Assembly (NCBI GenBank): GCA_963662515.1 | Contig: OY759675.1 | Location: 4,030,001 to 4,094,000, forward strand | Reading direction: 5' to 3' | DNA from: JAFGDI01 sp963662515 | GTDB taxonomy: Bacteria > Planctomycetota > Phycisphaerae > Sedimentisphaerales > SM23-30 | DNA: 64,000 bases | Part shown: one piece after another, positions 9,979 through 19,800 of the stretch | Position numbering within the stretch: the stretch's first letter is position 1 | How the letters are laid out: every line of letters begins with the position of its first letter | Made by a program: the position numbers and the translations under genes | Notes under the pieces: model-generated | What the model saw: the letters and a program-made list of their open reading frames with translations, nothing else | Databases searched by the model: none | What the model was told of the DNA's origin: nothing

Positions 9979-10174
9979 GTAACCGTTCACGGTGTTAATT
10001 TTGACATCAATAGTTTTGTTAGTCAAATCGCGTAGAAATAAGTAATAAGAAATAAGAAACAAGCTCATGAGTTCGCTTCGCTCACAACTGATTTAAATTT
10101 AAAACAGCCTGCCCGGAGGGCAATCCTGAGCTTATTTCTTGTTTCTTGTAACTATTAACAGTGTGAACAGTTAC
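9979..10174. repeat. Foldback element with GTAACCGTTCAC ends (long form)
   Basis: GTAACCGTTCACGGTGTTAA at the left is mirrored by TTAACAGTGTGAACAGTTAC at the right. Nested inside are AATAAGAAATAAGAAACAAG and its imperfect complement (10134-10149), and a small CGCTTCGC hairpin. The remaining gap to the next gene (to 10591) is AT-rich and holds no gene that I can support. Related ends recur at 11681, 30397, 50536 and 54428. Confidence 0.7.
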
Positions 10175-10591
10175 CATTCTTTTACTTTTGACTGCGGCCT
10201 GCCCCCCCCAATCTGCTCAGATTTCCCGCACTATTATTATACAATTCCAATGGCATAGGTCTTATAACCTGTTTAACGCAATTATTATTTTACCTCCATC
10301 TGCACCCCTTGCCACCTGCCAACTACTGCCATTATTACGGCAAACATCTGCTAAAAATGTTATATCTGACTGTTTTATACACACTTACATAACATCTCAC
10401 CAGCAACTGTTTCATTATCAATTAGCACTATTTTTATTCGGACCTTGCCATTATCATATTATTATCAACCTGACCTCTTTTTATGTCGAAGCTATAACTG
10501 GTGAACTGCTTATTTAAGCAGGATTAACGCATAACTCGCATCTGTTTGCGATTATGACTTGTTTATTGCTGTAAGAATTTAAGGTGGATCA

Positions 10592-11536
10592 ATGGACAAA
10601 GGCATACTACTCGAAGCCGGAACTAACGAACTGGAACTGCTGGTTTTCAAGGTGGGCAATACTCCCTATGGCATAAATGTCGCCAAGATCAGAGAAATAG
10701 TTCAAAGACAAAAGACCATCAGCATTCCCATGGCTCCACACAGCGTCGAAGGCAGCATAAGGTTACGCGAAGAGATCATCTCTCTTATCAATCTGGGAGC
10801 TTACTTCGGAGTTCATGGCAATCAGACAGAAAATGGCGAAGGCATGATCATCGTCGTCGAGTTCAATAAGATCCGATGCGGAATACTTGTTGACTCTGTC
10901 GAAAGAATACACCGACTCAGCTGGAGCGATATTGTTCCTCCTTCGGACTATCTCCAGCAAATGAATGCTCCTATTACCGCTACTGTCAATCTGCCTGAAT
11001 ACACTATTCTCATCATTGACTTTGAAACTGTTATCAGTACCGTTCTCGGTGCCGAATGCGCCGAAGTCGTCGAAGTACCTAATGAAAAAATTATCACTGA
11101 GATCAGTAGCGAAGAAGTCAGAGTTATAATGGCTGATGACTCAGCTATTATCCGTAAAACCGTTGAAAGAGTTCTCAGAAAAAATAACTTCAACAACCTT
11201 ACCATCTGCCATGATGGCCAGGAAGTTTGGAATTATATCCAGGCTCATCAGGACAACCCTGATGGCCCTTGCGATATCGTCGTTACCGATATTGAAATGC
11301 CCGGTATGGACGGTCTCCACCTCACCATGAAGATCAAAGATGACCAAAAATTCAAAAACATTCCCGTCATCCTCTTCTCTTCCCTCATCAATCAGGACAA
11401 TATCAAAAAAGGACAGTCCGTTGGCGCTGATGCACAGGTTAGCAAACCTAACAGCTCGGAAATGATCGCCACTATCTACCAATGCCTCAAAAAGTACGGC
11501 ATTCACTGTAAAGAATCTCAAATGGCAGAAGTTTAA
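10592..11536 (+). CDS. cheV: Chemotaxis coupling protein CheV (CheW domain + receiver domain)
   Basis: A 314-residue cytoplasmic protein. Residues about 12-160 form a CheW domain (ELLVFKVGNTPYGINVAKIREI). Residues about 176-305 form a response-regulator receiver with acidic pocket Asp182/Asp183, phospho-acceptor Asp233 in VVTDIEMPGMDG, and the conserved Lys285. This order is diagnostic for CheV, which links chemoreceptors to CheA and tunes the signal by phosphorylation. AAGGTGG precedes the ATG. It is a single gene with its own terminator. The partner receptors may include the two MCPs at 40-45 kb; that link is inference. Confidence 0.93.
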   Translation: MDKGILLEAGTNELELLVFKVGNTPYGINVAKIREIVQRQKTISIPMAPHSVEGSIRLREEIISLINLGAYFGVHGNQTENGEGMIIVVEFNKIRCGILVDSVERIHRLSWSDIVPPSDYLQQMNAPITATVNLPEYTILIIDFETVISTVLGAECAEVVEVPNEKIITEISSEEVRVIMADDSAIIRKTVERVLRKNNFNNLTICHDGQEVWNYIQAHQDNPDGPCDIVVTDIEMPGMDGLHLTMKIKDDQKFKNIPVILFSSLINQDNIKKGQSVGADAQVSKPNSSEMIATIYQCLKKYGIHCKESQMAEV

Positions 11537-11608
11537 AATATTCTGATAAAGTCGCCCGACTCTTTGTTCGATACTTATATCAGCAAAAGCAAATGACTTT
11601 ACATATCA

Positions 11609-11652
11609 GTCAAAAAAGGCACAATGTAACCCTTGTGCCTTTTTGACTTTTA
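11609..11652 (+). terminator. Rho-independent terminator of cheV
   Basis: GTCAAAAAAGGCACAA and TTGTGCCTTTTTGAC form a near-perfect stem around an 8-base loop, followed by a short T-run. It lies 70 bases past the cheV stop. Confidence 0.9.
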
Positions 11653-11680
11653 AAGCACCACACACACCTGTCTGTTTTTA

Positions 11681-11737
11681 GTAACCGTTCACGACAAATA
11701 GTAGGACAAGCCATCTCGAACAGGTGTGAACGGTTAT
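11681..11737. repeat. GTAACCGTTCAC foldback element (57-bp form)
   Basis: GTAACCGTTCACGA at the left and GTGTGAACGGTTAT at the right are inverted copies flanking about 30 unrelated bases. It belongs to the same family as the element at 9979-10174. The rest of this 400-base gap (to 11937) is AT-rich with no other recognised signal. Confidence 0.7.
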
Positions 11738-11937
11738 GACATTCTTTATTTTCTCATTCTCTGGGTTATTCTGATTTTAACTTGCCTTTTTCGCCTTGCA
11801 GGCATATTGTATAAGATGGTAAAGAACTTTACATAGCAATAACAGGCTTACACAACAACCACACCATTACTATATATCTTAATAAACAAATACTTATACA
11901 AGAAAAACAACAACAAAACCGAAAGGAAAGGTGCTTT

Positions 11938-14592
11938 ATGAATCGCAAATTATTGGCTATTTTTGTGTTTTTATTAACATTTTCACTACCCTTAACCCCT
12001 GCTTATGCCGCAACCTGGTTCGTGAACGACAATGCCCCGGCTGGCGGCGATGGCACCAGCTGGGCTACCGCCTTCAACAACATACAGCAGGCCGTTAACG
12101 CCGCATCGTCCACCTGGTTAGAATGCACAGCCCCGACCGACCAGATATGGGTCAAACAGGGAACATACACACTCTCTGCCACCATAACTATCAATAAAAC
12201 CGTCGTCATCTACGGCGGATTCCCAGAATCTGTACTATCTCCCACCCTGACCAACAGAAACCCTGAAATATACCAATCCATCATAAATGGCAATAATTCC
12301 GTTCGCTGTATGACCATTACCGAATTCTGCGAAATCGATGGACTCACCTTTACCAATGGCTCGGTCTCTGGTAATGGCGGAGCTATATATCTTAATGAAG
12401 TGCCAACTTATGACTGCGTCGGTTTCGACCTTAGCGTAAAGATCAAAAATTGCCGTTTCATCGACAATCACGCCAGCGTTCATGGCGGCGCTATCTACGA
12501 CCTGAAATCAAATGCCAATATTGCCAACTGCTTCTTCAGCTCTAATGATGCCGAAGCCGGCGGAGCTATCAAACAATGGCGAACCACCTCAAATATCACT
12601 AACTGCATCTTCGATGACAACCTCGCCGACAGCTCAAACGGCGGAGCCATCTTCGGTGACTATCTTGTTTACGGCACTCTGACCAACTGCCTCTTCTCTA
12701 ACAATTTCTCCGATGCTAATGGCGGGGCCTTATCTTATCATATTGGCTACCCAGACATTATCAACTGCACCCTGGCCGCCAATTCTGCCTCTGGTAACGG
12801 CGGGGCCATCTATTGCAACACCGCCGACCCGGTCCTTATAAACTGCATCGTCTGGGCTAATAGCTCTCCGGCCATTACCAGCGACTTCAGCTCACCTGGC
12901 GCGACTGCTACCTACTCCTGCATACAGGGCGGTTTCGCCGGCTCCGGCAATATCAGCTCTGACCCACTTTTCGCCAGCAGCTTTGATTTCCACCTAACCC
13001 CCGGCAGCCCATGTATCGATTCTGCTTCAAACGGATCTGCCCCTGCTTCTGACCTCGACAACATTGCACGACCGCTCGATGGCGATGGCAACGGCTCAGC
13101 TATTGCCGATATGGGTGCTTATGAATTACAAAATACCGACTTACGCATTGAATCTCTAATCCTTGACCCGGCTAATCCTGTTCTCGGTGAACCGGTCACA
13201 GTTACTGTTACTATCCACAACTACGGCTCTAATGATGCCGCCGGTTTCTGGCTTGACTGGTATGCCAACAGATCTACTCCGCCGGCTCCTAATAATGTCG
13301 GACAAGTATATAAATACTTCACTTCTCTCCCGGCTAACACCTCAGGCACTATGACTGGAACATACACCTACACTTCCTCTGGCACTATGCAGAACTATGT
13401 CCAGATCGACACTAACAATTCCGTCAGAGAGACAAATGAATCTAATAACATCGCCGGACCAATAGCCAAAAGGGTCATAGATGGTGAACTTGTCGATTTC
13501 TTCATTCGCGAAGATGATTATTCCAGTAGCCGCTGGTTCGGCGGAGATGACCATCCAGGCACTACCAGAAATCTGGGTGCCGGACAGAGCATCATTCTCA
13601 CTCATGAAGCCAACCCCAAATATGCCGGTTTCTATTTCACCAAAAGATTTGACTACAACAATGAACCGGAAGGTTTCGGACACATGGTCCAGCTCAGACT
13701 GCATATACGCACAGCCGATGGTACTATCATTAAATCATCCACTTATTATCCCCAGGCCAGCTTCAACGGCGGATGGGTAATGTTCTACCTCGGTAACAAC
13801 TTCTGGCTAGACGCTGACACAGAATATATCTTCACCTGCTATATGATCAACGGCGAAAATACCATGCTCTACAGCTCTATCGCTGCTAAAGCCACCGGTA
13901 TCTGGCCAACATGCAACGGTTTTATCTGCACCCAGACAGGCTCTCCGGCCGACATGACCACATGGACCAACTGGACATCTACCTCCTGGGACTTCAACTT
14001 CAGCCTAAACGGCCAATATGTACTCAAATATCCAGGCGACCTCAATAATGACCGCGCGGTCAATATCTCAGACCTCGCCGTTCTCGTTTCAGACTGGCTG
14101 CGCGACGATTGCATTTTACCTACCTGGTGCGATTTCAACGATATCAACTGGGACAAAGACATCTCTCTCCTCGACTATCAGACACTCGCTCGCCATTGGG
14201 GACAAACCTGGTACGAATACCTTGACCTCAATCGCAATGCCATTGTCTCCATGTACCCGCTTATGAACACCAGCCAGATCGATGCCTCTGTCGGAAATGA
14301 ACTCAACCCCGGCAGTATTCTCATCTATCGCTCTTCTGCCGGCAGATACGGCAAGCTCATCGTAGAAAGCTACGGCTGGAATCTCATTATCGGCTGGACC
14401 ACCTATAACGCCGATGGCTCTATATACACTTCCGGGTCGGCCCTTTCTGTCAGGGGTACTTATTCATGCGACCTCGACCTCGGACTGGAAACCTCTGTTA
14501 ACAGCGATTTCTTCTGGAAGCAAGATACCTCTACCATCAGAAGTCTTGTACCCATTAACACAGCTAAATTCCATGTCCTCAAACGATTGTAA
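11938..14592 (+). CDS. Secreted beta-helix surface protein with CARDB and dockerin-like domains
   Basis: An 884-residue protein starting with a clear signal peptide (about 1-24, cleavage near AYA-A); AAGGAAAGG precedes the ATG. Residues about 25-395 form a right-handed beta-helix/pectate-lyase-like region, opening with 'TWFVNDNAPAGGDGTSWATA' and containing repeated 'NGGAIY' and 'NCIF/NCLF' turns. Residues about 400-520 resemble a CARDB adhesion module (VTVTVTIHNYGSNDAAGFW). A dockerin-like pair of EF-hand loops lies at about 700-758 (DLNNDRAVNISDL ... DFNDINWDKDISLLDY). About 125 further residues follow, so here the dockerin is not at the very end. No cohesin is visible in the window. The role is probably surface attachment or polysaccharide binding; no catalytic residues were identified. 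Confidence 0.82.
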   Translation: MNRKLLAIFVFLLTFSLPLTPAYAATWFVNDNAPAGGDGTSWATAFNNIQQAVNAASSTWLECTAPTDQIWVKQGTYTLSATITINKTVVIYGGFPESVLSPTLTNRNPEIYQSIINGNNSVRCMTITEFCEIDGLTFTNGSVSGNGGAIYLNEVPTYDCVGFDLSVKIKNCRFIDNHASVHGGAIYDLKSNANIANCFFSSNDAEAGGAIKQWRTTSNITNCIFDDNLADSSNGGAIFGDYLVYGTLTNCLFSNNFSDANGGALSYHIGYPDIINCTLAANSASGNGGAIYCNTADPVLINCIVWANSSPAITSDFSSPGATATYSCIQGGFAGSGNISSDPLFASSFDFHLTPGSPCIDSASNGSAPASDLDNIARPLDGDGNGSAIADMGAYELQNTDLRIESLILDPANPVLGEPVTVTVTIHNYGSNDAAGFWLDWYANRSTPPAPNNVGQVYKYFTSLPANTSGTMTGTYTYTSSGTMQNYVQIDTNNSVRETNESNNIAGPIAKRVIDGELVDFFIREDDYSSSRWFGGDDHPGTTRNLGAGQSIILTHEANPKYAGFYFTKRFDYNNEPEGFGHMVQLRLHIRTADGTIIKSSTYYPQASFNGGWVMFYLGNNFWLDADTEYIFTCYMINGENTMLYSSIAAKATGIWPTCNGFICTQTGSPADMTTWTNWTSTSWDFNFSLNGQYVLKYPGDLNNDRAVNISDLAVLVSDWLRDDCILPTWCDFNDINWDKDISLLDYQTLARHWGQTWYEYLDLNRNAIVSMYPLMNTSQIDASVGNELNPGSILIYRSSAGRYGKLIVESYGWNLIIGWTTYNADGSIYTSGSALSVRGTYSCDLDLGLETSVNSDFFWKQDTSTIRSLVPINTAKFHVLKRL

Positions 14593-14604
14593 ATAAATAA
14601 ACAC

Positions 14605-14640
14605 GGGTTAGTCGGGCCCCCCGCTCGGCTAACCCCTCAT
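14605..14640 (+). terminator. Terminator of the beta-helix protein gene
   Basis: GGGTTAGTCGGGC and GCTCGGCTAACCC form a 13-bp stem with G-T pairs, closed by a C-rich loop and followed by TCATTTT. It sits 12 bases after the stop. Confidence 0.8.
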
Positions 14641-14654
14641 TTTAACCTAATAAT

Positions 14655-15345
14655 ACCAACCCACCCAGTCGCCACGGCAAGACCCGCCCGGTCCTTACGC
14701 CGGACGGGCGAATCATTAGCACTCTTGCTTTTTGTCGAGGCTTTGAAGTGCTATTGTTAATTTTTATCTCACACTACCAGCCCAATCCACCCAGTCGCCA
14801 CTAACAAGACCCGCCCGGTCCTTACGCCGGACGGGCGAATCATTAGCACTCTTGCTTTTTGTCGAGGCTTTGAAGTGCTATTGTTAATTTTTATCTCACA
14901 CACCAGCCCAACCCACCCAGTCGCCACGGCAAGACCCGCCCGGCCCTTACGCCGGACGGGCGAATCATTAGCACTCTTGCTTTTTGTCGAGGCTTTGAAG
15001 TGCTATTGTTAATTTTTATCTCACACTACCAGCCCAATCCACCCAGTCGCCACGGCAAGACCCGCCCGGTCCTTACGCCGGACGGGCGAATCATTAGCAC
15101 TCTTGCTTTTTGTCGAGGCTTTGAAGTGCTATTGTTAATTTTTATCTCACACTACCAGCCCAATCCACCCAGTCGCCACGGCAAGACCCGCCCGGTCCTT
15201 ACGCCGGACGGGCGAATCATTAGCACTCTTGCTTTTTGTCGAGGCTTTGAAGTGCTATTGTTAATTTTTATCTCACACTACCAGCCCAATCCACCCAGTC
15301 GCCACTGGCAAGTCCCGCCCGTGCGGCGTAAGCACCTAGGGGGCG
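14655..15345. repeat. 126-bp tandem array, five full units and one partial
   Basis: The phrase CAGTCGCCA recurs at 14666, 14792, 14918, 15044, 15170 and 15296, an exact 126-base period. Units are almost identical. Each holds two potential hairpins: CGCCCGGTCC...GGACGGGCG, and TAGCACT...AGTGCTA. Because 126 is a multiple of three, one frame stays open through the array, but it has no start signal or protein character. The last unit degenerates and runs into the 3' end of the minus-strand diguanylate cyclase gene. No cas genes or spacers are present, so this is not a CRISPR. Confidence 0.95.
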
Positions 15346-16499
15346 TAATAACTGCTGTCCTTCACTGTTATGATCTCATTCTCGCAGCAGATTCGGTCAC
15401 GACCGGCCTTCTTAGCCATATACAGACTCTCATCCGCTCGTTTTAGCGATTCCTCTTTGGCCTCATCTGTTTCATGCACCAGACTTATACCTATGCTCGC
15501 TGTTACCCTGATCGTCGTTTCACCTATATTCACCATATTCTCATCCAGCATCTTTTTTATTCGCTCTGCCAGCACCATCGCCCCAGCCAGATCGGTCTCT
15601 GGCATTAACACTAAAAATTCCTCACCCCCAAATCGCCCGACATGATCCGTCTCACGGATCTCCTTTTTCACCCGACGGGCAAAATCAACCAATACACAAT
15701 CTCCGGCATCATGACCATACTTATCATTCACATGCTTAAAAAAATCTATATCCAGCATCATTACCGCTAACTGATTACCATACCTTTTCACCCGACCATA
15801 TTCCAGCTCATACACCTCCATTATCTTACGACGATTAAATACACCTGTCAGATCATCTACAAACGCCATCTTCTCCAGTATCTTACTCATCTGCTCCTGA
15901 CGATGCTGAGCCGCGAGATATTCCCGGCGATTCTTACGCAGCGTCAGCGTCACCGCTATTCCCAAAGCATGCATCGCAAAAAAGGTCAGTACCAATATGA
16001 AAACGGTTACACCACGATGATCCGACCTGCTCCCATATAGATTAATCAGCGAAAACACCGTTATCGTCATCGCCGGCAATACCTGCAATCGAAACCGATT
16101 ATGAAATATAACATAGATCGCTATTACCGCCAGTAAATGATGACTCGTATTTATTAACTGATTTTCCCGGCATAAAAGCCCCGCATATATCATCTGTAAT
16201 ATATACACCATCTGCCAGCCAAACAATACCAGCGAATAATATTCACGACTCGCAGACCTTATCAGATAATACACCGCCCCTGCCGACACTGCGATCAATA
16301 ATAACTTTGAGAGCAGCAGCCCGCCAAATCCTGCACCAAAACCCAGCGTCATATAATCCGCTATACTCAGCATAGCAGCCATGAACGCAAATACCAATAT
16401 ACTGAATACCGCCAGACGAGAATCCTGCGACCGGTACATCGCATCTTCTTTTTCACTCTCCGGCATATTTATTAGCTTCATCAACATGTATTTCCACAT
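15336..16499 (-). CDS. Membrane-bound diguanylate cyclase (GGDEF)
   Basis: A 387-residue protein. Five or six membrane segments fill residues about 28-195, without a recognisable extracellular sensor. A linker helix follows (REYLAAQHRQEQMSKILEKM). The GGDEF domain covers about 213-375: DDLTGVFNRR at the start, metal-binding DIDFFKHVND, active-site GGEEF near 290-294, and an inhibitory I-site RETD five residues before it. It should make cyclic di-GMP from two GTP with product inhibition. The 3' end overlaps the degenerate last unit of the tandem array. The start is not fixed by a Shine-Dalgarno sequence; ATGs at 16499 and 16466 are both possible. Confidence 0.9.
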   Translation of the reverse strand: MWKYMLMKLINMPESEKEDAMYRSQDSRLAVFSILVFAFMAAMLSIADYMTLGFGAGFGGLLLSKLLLIAVSAGAVYYLIRSASREYYSLVLFGWQMVYILQMIYAGLLCRENQLINTSHHLLAVIAIYVIFHNRFRLQVLPAMTITVFSLINLYGSRSDHRGVTVFILVLTFFAMHALGIAVTLTLRKNRREYLAAQHRQEQMSKILEKMAFVDDLTGVFNRRKIMEVYELEYGRVKRYGNQLAVMMLDIDFFKHVNDKYGHDAGDCVLVDFARRVKKEIRETDHVGRFGGEEFLVLMPETDLAGAMVLAERIKKMLDENMVNIGETTIRVTASIGISLVHETDEAKEESLKRADESLYMAKKAGRDRICCENEIITVKDSSYYAP

Positions 16500-16899
16500 T
16501 TTTTTTAACCAGTTATTACTTATCAGACCTTAATGACTTCTTTATCATTAATGTCCCTGCCCCAAAATCTCTTCTGACCGATTCTTACATCCATGACCGA
16601 AATTCGACCATTCACACTGTTAATATTTGAGCAGCAATGCTCATCTCTATTCAACCTGCCCCCTTTCGCTCAGGCCAACACCGCCCATAGTCCCATAATC
16701 ACTATTAACTTTTTACACATCTCCTACAAACCCATTATCGGCAAAATCCCCGCCCAACATTCCCAACTAATTCCACTACACATTAAATACCCACCAACCA
16801 TAAGCCCGCCATCAACCCCATCCCCGCCAATCTTCGTCCGTGACAGACCATAGGTCCCATTCGTCCCATGTCCAATTATAATTAAAGGGACGGACCTCT
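16500..16899. other. Intergenic gap with a short CATAGGTCCCATTCGTCCC patch
   Basis: The gap lies between the divergent side of the diguanylate cyclase gene and the end of the GLUG protein gene. Only one thing stands out: at about 16848-16870 a run of CATAGGTCC / CATTCGTCC words, the same degenerate 9-base family as at 21.77-21.87 kb and 54.9-55.0 kb. No supported gene. Confidence 0.5.
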
Positions 16900-19800
16900 T
16901 TAGTTTGATTCTGACACATGATCAATAATCTCACCCAGAGAGCTTATTGAATAGTCTGTTTCAGAGTATTTTGCAACATCAATAACTACGCTATCGTTGT
17001 TTTCTGAAAGATAGTAAGTACCAAAACAAAGACTGATATCCCATTGACCTACTTCAAGCCATACTGGACTTTCAAGCTCAACAGCATTTACGGGCAGGTC
17101 AATTTCTATAAACTCGTCAATATCTTCATTTTCAGCCTCAAACCATATCCACTCGGCATTAGAGTCTGTACAAGGCTCCCACGAAACTGCAACAGGAGAA
17201 ATAATTGAACTGCCATTTGAAAAAGAATTAATAACACCTGGTTGCGTAGGCTGGGCAATAGAATTGGCTGTATCAGGAACACCAAACCACGCTGTTGTCT
17301 GCTGGCTACAGCCATTGCTGTAATGAAATGTAAATGTATAGAGACCATCGCCATATGCATCGAAAGCGACTAGATCTTTTGATTCATCCTCGTAACACCA
17401 TCCTAAACAATTCTCATCAGCTTCATATTCAATACTGATTTCTATACTACCGTTACCTGTGAAAGTGTATGAATCCTCTACAATCTCAATTGTATTTCCA
17501 GCCGGTGTCAACACCTCAATCCACTCAACCGCATCATCTGTCTGTGTATAAATTTCAAAATCGTACTCATCATCTGAGCTGGTATCTGGAGAGTTGTAAT
17601 CATAACCATAATCAATACCAATCATAATAATATGATCGCTTATTTCGCCCATAGAACTAAATTCCATTTCGAATGTGCTATCCTTGCCGATAAGGATAGC
17701 AATTCCGTCATCATTCTGAAGTTCATATATGCATCCAAATATCAGTAAAGCTTCCCAAGAGGAGCCGGATGGCAAATCGATAGTCTCTTCAATACCAACC
17801 GATGTAATCGGCAGGGAAAATTCATAATCATCATAATCATCGTTGCTATTAATATCCAAACCAATTCTATTTACCTCAGCCTCATTACAAGCCTGCCAGG
17901 TTACAGTTAATGGCGAATTAACAATGTCGCCATCATGAATATTGGTTATAACCGGCCTTTGTGTTATCTGTACGATCGGGTCGCTTGTGTAAGGCTTATA
18001 CAATCTTACTGAAGTCTGCTGGCTCGCACCGCTATAATAATGTATGGTAAAAATGTATTCACCGCTACCATAACCATCCAGGTAATCAGTGTCAGCAAGT
18101 TCTATATTACACTCCCAATTACAGATGTTTTCATCTTCATCGTATTCCCAGCAGGTTTCAATTTCACCCTTGTTGAACTCAGGATAGGTTCTTTCTTCAT
18201 CAGGGATTTCAAATATATCACCATTTGGCGCTTCGATAGTGATTGATTCAACAGTACCGTCGGTCTCAAGACATATCTCAATGCCCGGCACCGGCTGGTC
18301 ATCGGACGGATAATAGTTATATTCAGTGCCAACTATTATATAATAAACATGGTCACTGATTAATTCCTGTTCATTAGAGAACAACCATTTTTCAACAAAC
18401 AAAGTTAAATCCTCGATTGATATATCTCCACTGCCATCAATATCACAAATATAATTCCAGCTTTCTGATGATGTATTACTTAGCCATGCTTTTGCAAAAT
18501 ATGAAAAATCAAGAAGGTCAATTTTTCCATCAGGGTAGAAATTCCCAGCAAGTGTCGCAATAGCAAAGTCGGTTGTATGGTCAACATTTGCCCAAACAAA
18601 GCCTTTTCCTGTTAATGAATTATAATAGACTCCATAATCACCAAGTTCACTACTTAAAACAGGAATTGATTCTGCACTGTCGCCAATATAACGATCACCA
18701 ACTTTGCTTTCATGGCCAGGACTATTTTCAGTATTGCCCGAGACCGCCAATTCCCATGTGCTGCCATTCCAATATTGCAAGTCGAATAATTTCCAATTCA
18801 TTCCACTTAAATCATCAGCAGTAAACGGTATGGATATTTGCATAAAATAATCGCCATCATCTAATGTAGTATTTACCGATAAAGTTCTGTTGATAAGAGA
18901 AAATACCAGATCCGTATCATGAATATCAATATCATATTTTGTTACATTTATTGCAGCGTCATCATTTGCAGAAGTATTTGTGATGTTAACTATAACTTCA
19001 TCTGTTGCCAGACAATTTCGATTTGCAATACCTGGGGTTAGTATCAGCTCCTGACCGGGATTAACGGTTGATACTACGATGTTTTTCCATGAAAACGATG
19101 GATATCCATTCATGAACCATATATCATCAGAGCCGTTTTCTGTCTCATTTATAAAATCCCAACCCGCATCGGTAAAGGTGCTCACTGTCTGCATTTCGGA
19201 AGTGGTCAGACCGGAAACATTAGTTATTATGCCAGGACCTGAACTGTCAAGCGTATAACCTATTAAAGCTCCAGATGCTTCAATATCCCAGAAGCTATTC
19301 TCTGTTGTAGCAGTACTGCCAAGTTGATAACCACAAAGACCACAAACATCATTAAGACCTGTTACATGTCCAGCGGCGTAGCATTCTGTTATACTGCCAG
19401 CACAGTTGCTTCCGCACAAGCCGCCGACACGATCACTAAAACACCCTGTAACTGGTCCTGCCGCATAGCATTTGCTTATACTGCTGTAATAATTGCCTCC
19501 ACTCAATCCCCCGACACCACAACAATAACCAGTTGCAGTAACTGAGCAAGTGGCATAGCATTCGCTTATACTGCTGCCGTATTCATTATAACCGCATAGA
19601 CCGCCGATATAATCTCCTGTTCCTGCAACATTACCAGTAGCATAGCATTCTGTTATACTGCCAACACAGTTGGTTCCGCACAGGCCGCCGACATTAGAAT
19701 TTCCTGAAACAGAACAGACAGTATAGCAACAACATATATTACCATAATTATCACCACACAATCCGCCAATACCATAATAACCACCAACAGAACAAGTGGA

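Noticed and set aside
14655..15345. Possible CRISPR array
   Set aside because: The whole 126-base unit repeats, with no variable spacers and no cas genes.
15000..15446. A 148-codon + strand open frame with internal repeats
   Set aside because: It is the 126-bp tandem array read in the one frame without stops; no ribosome binding site and no protein-like composition.
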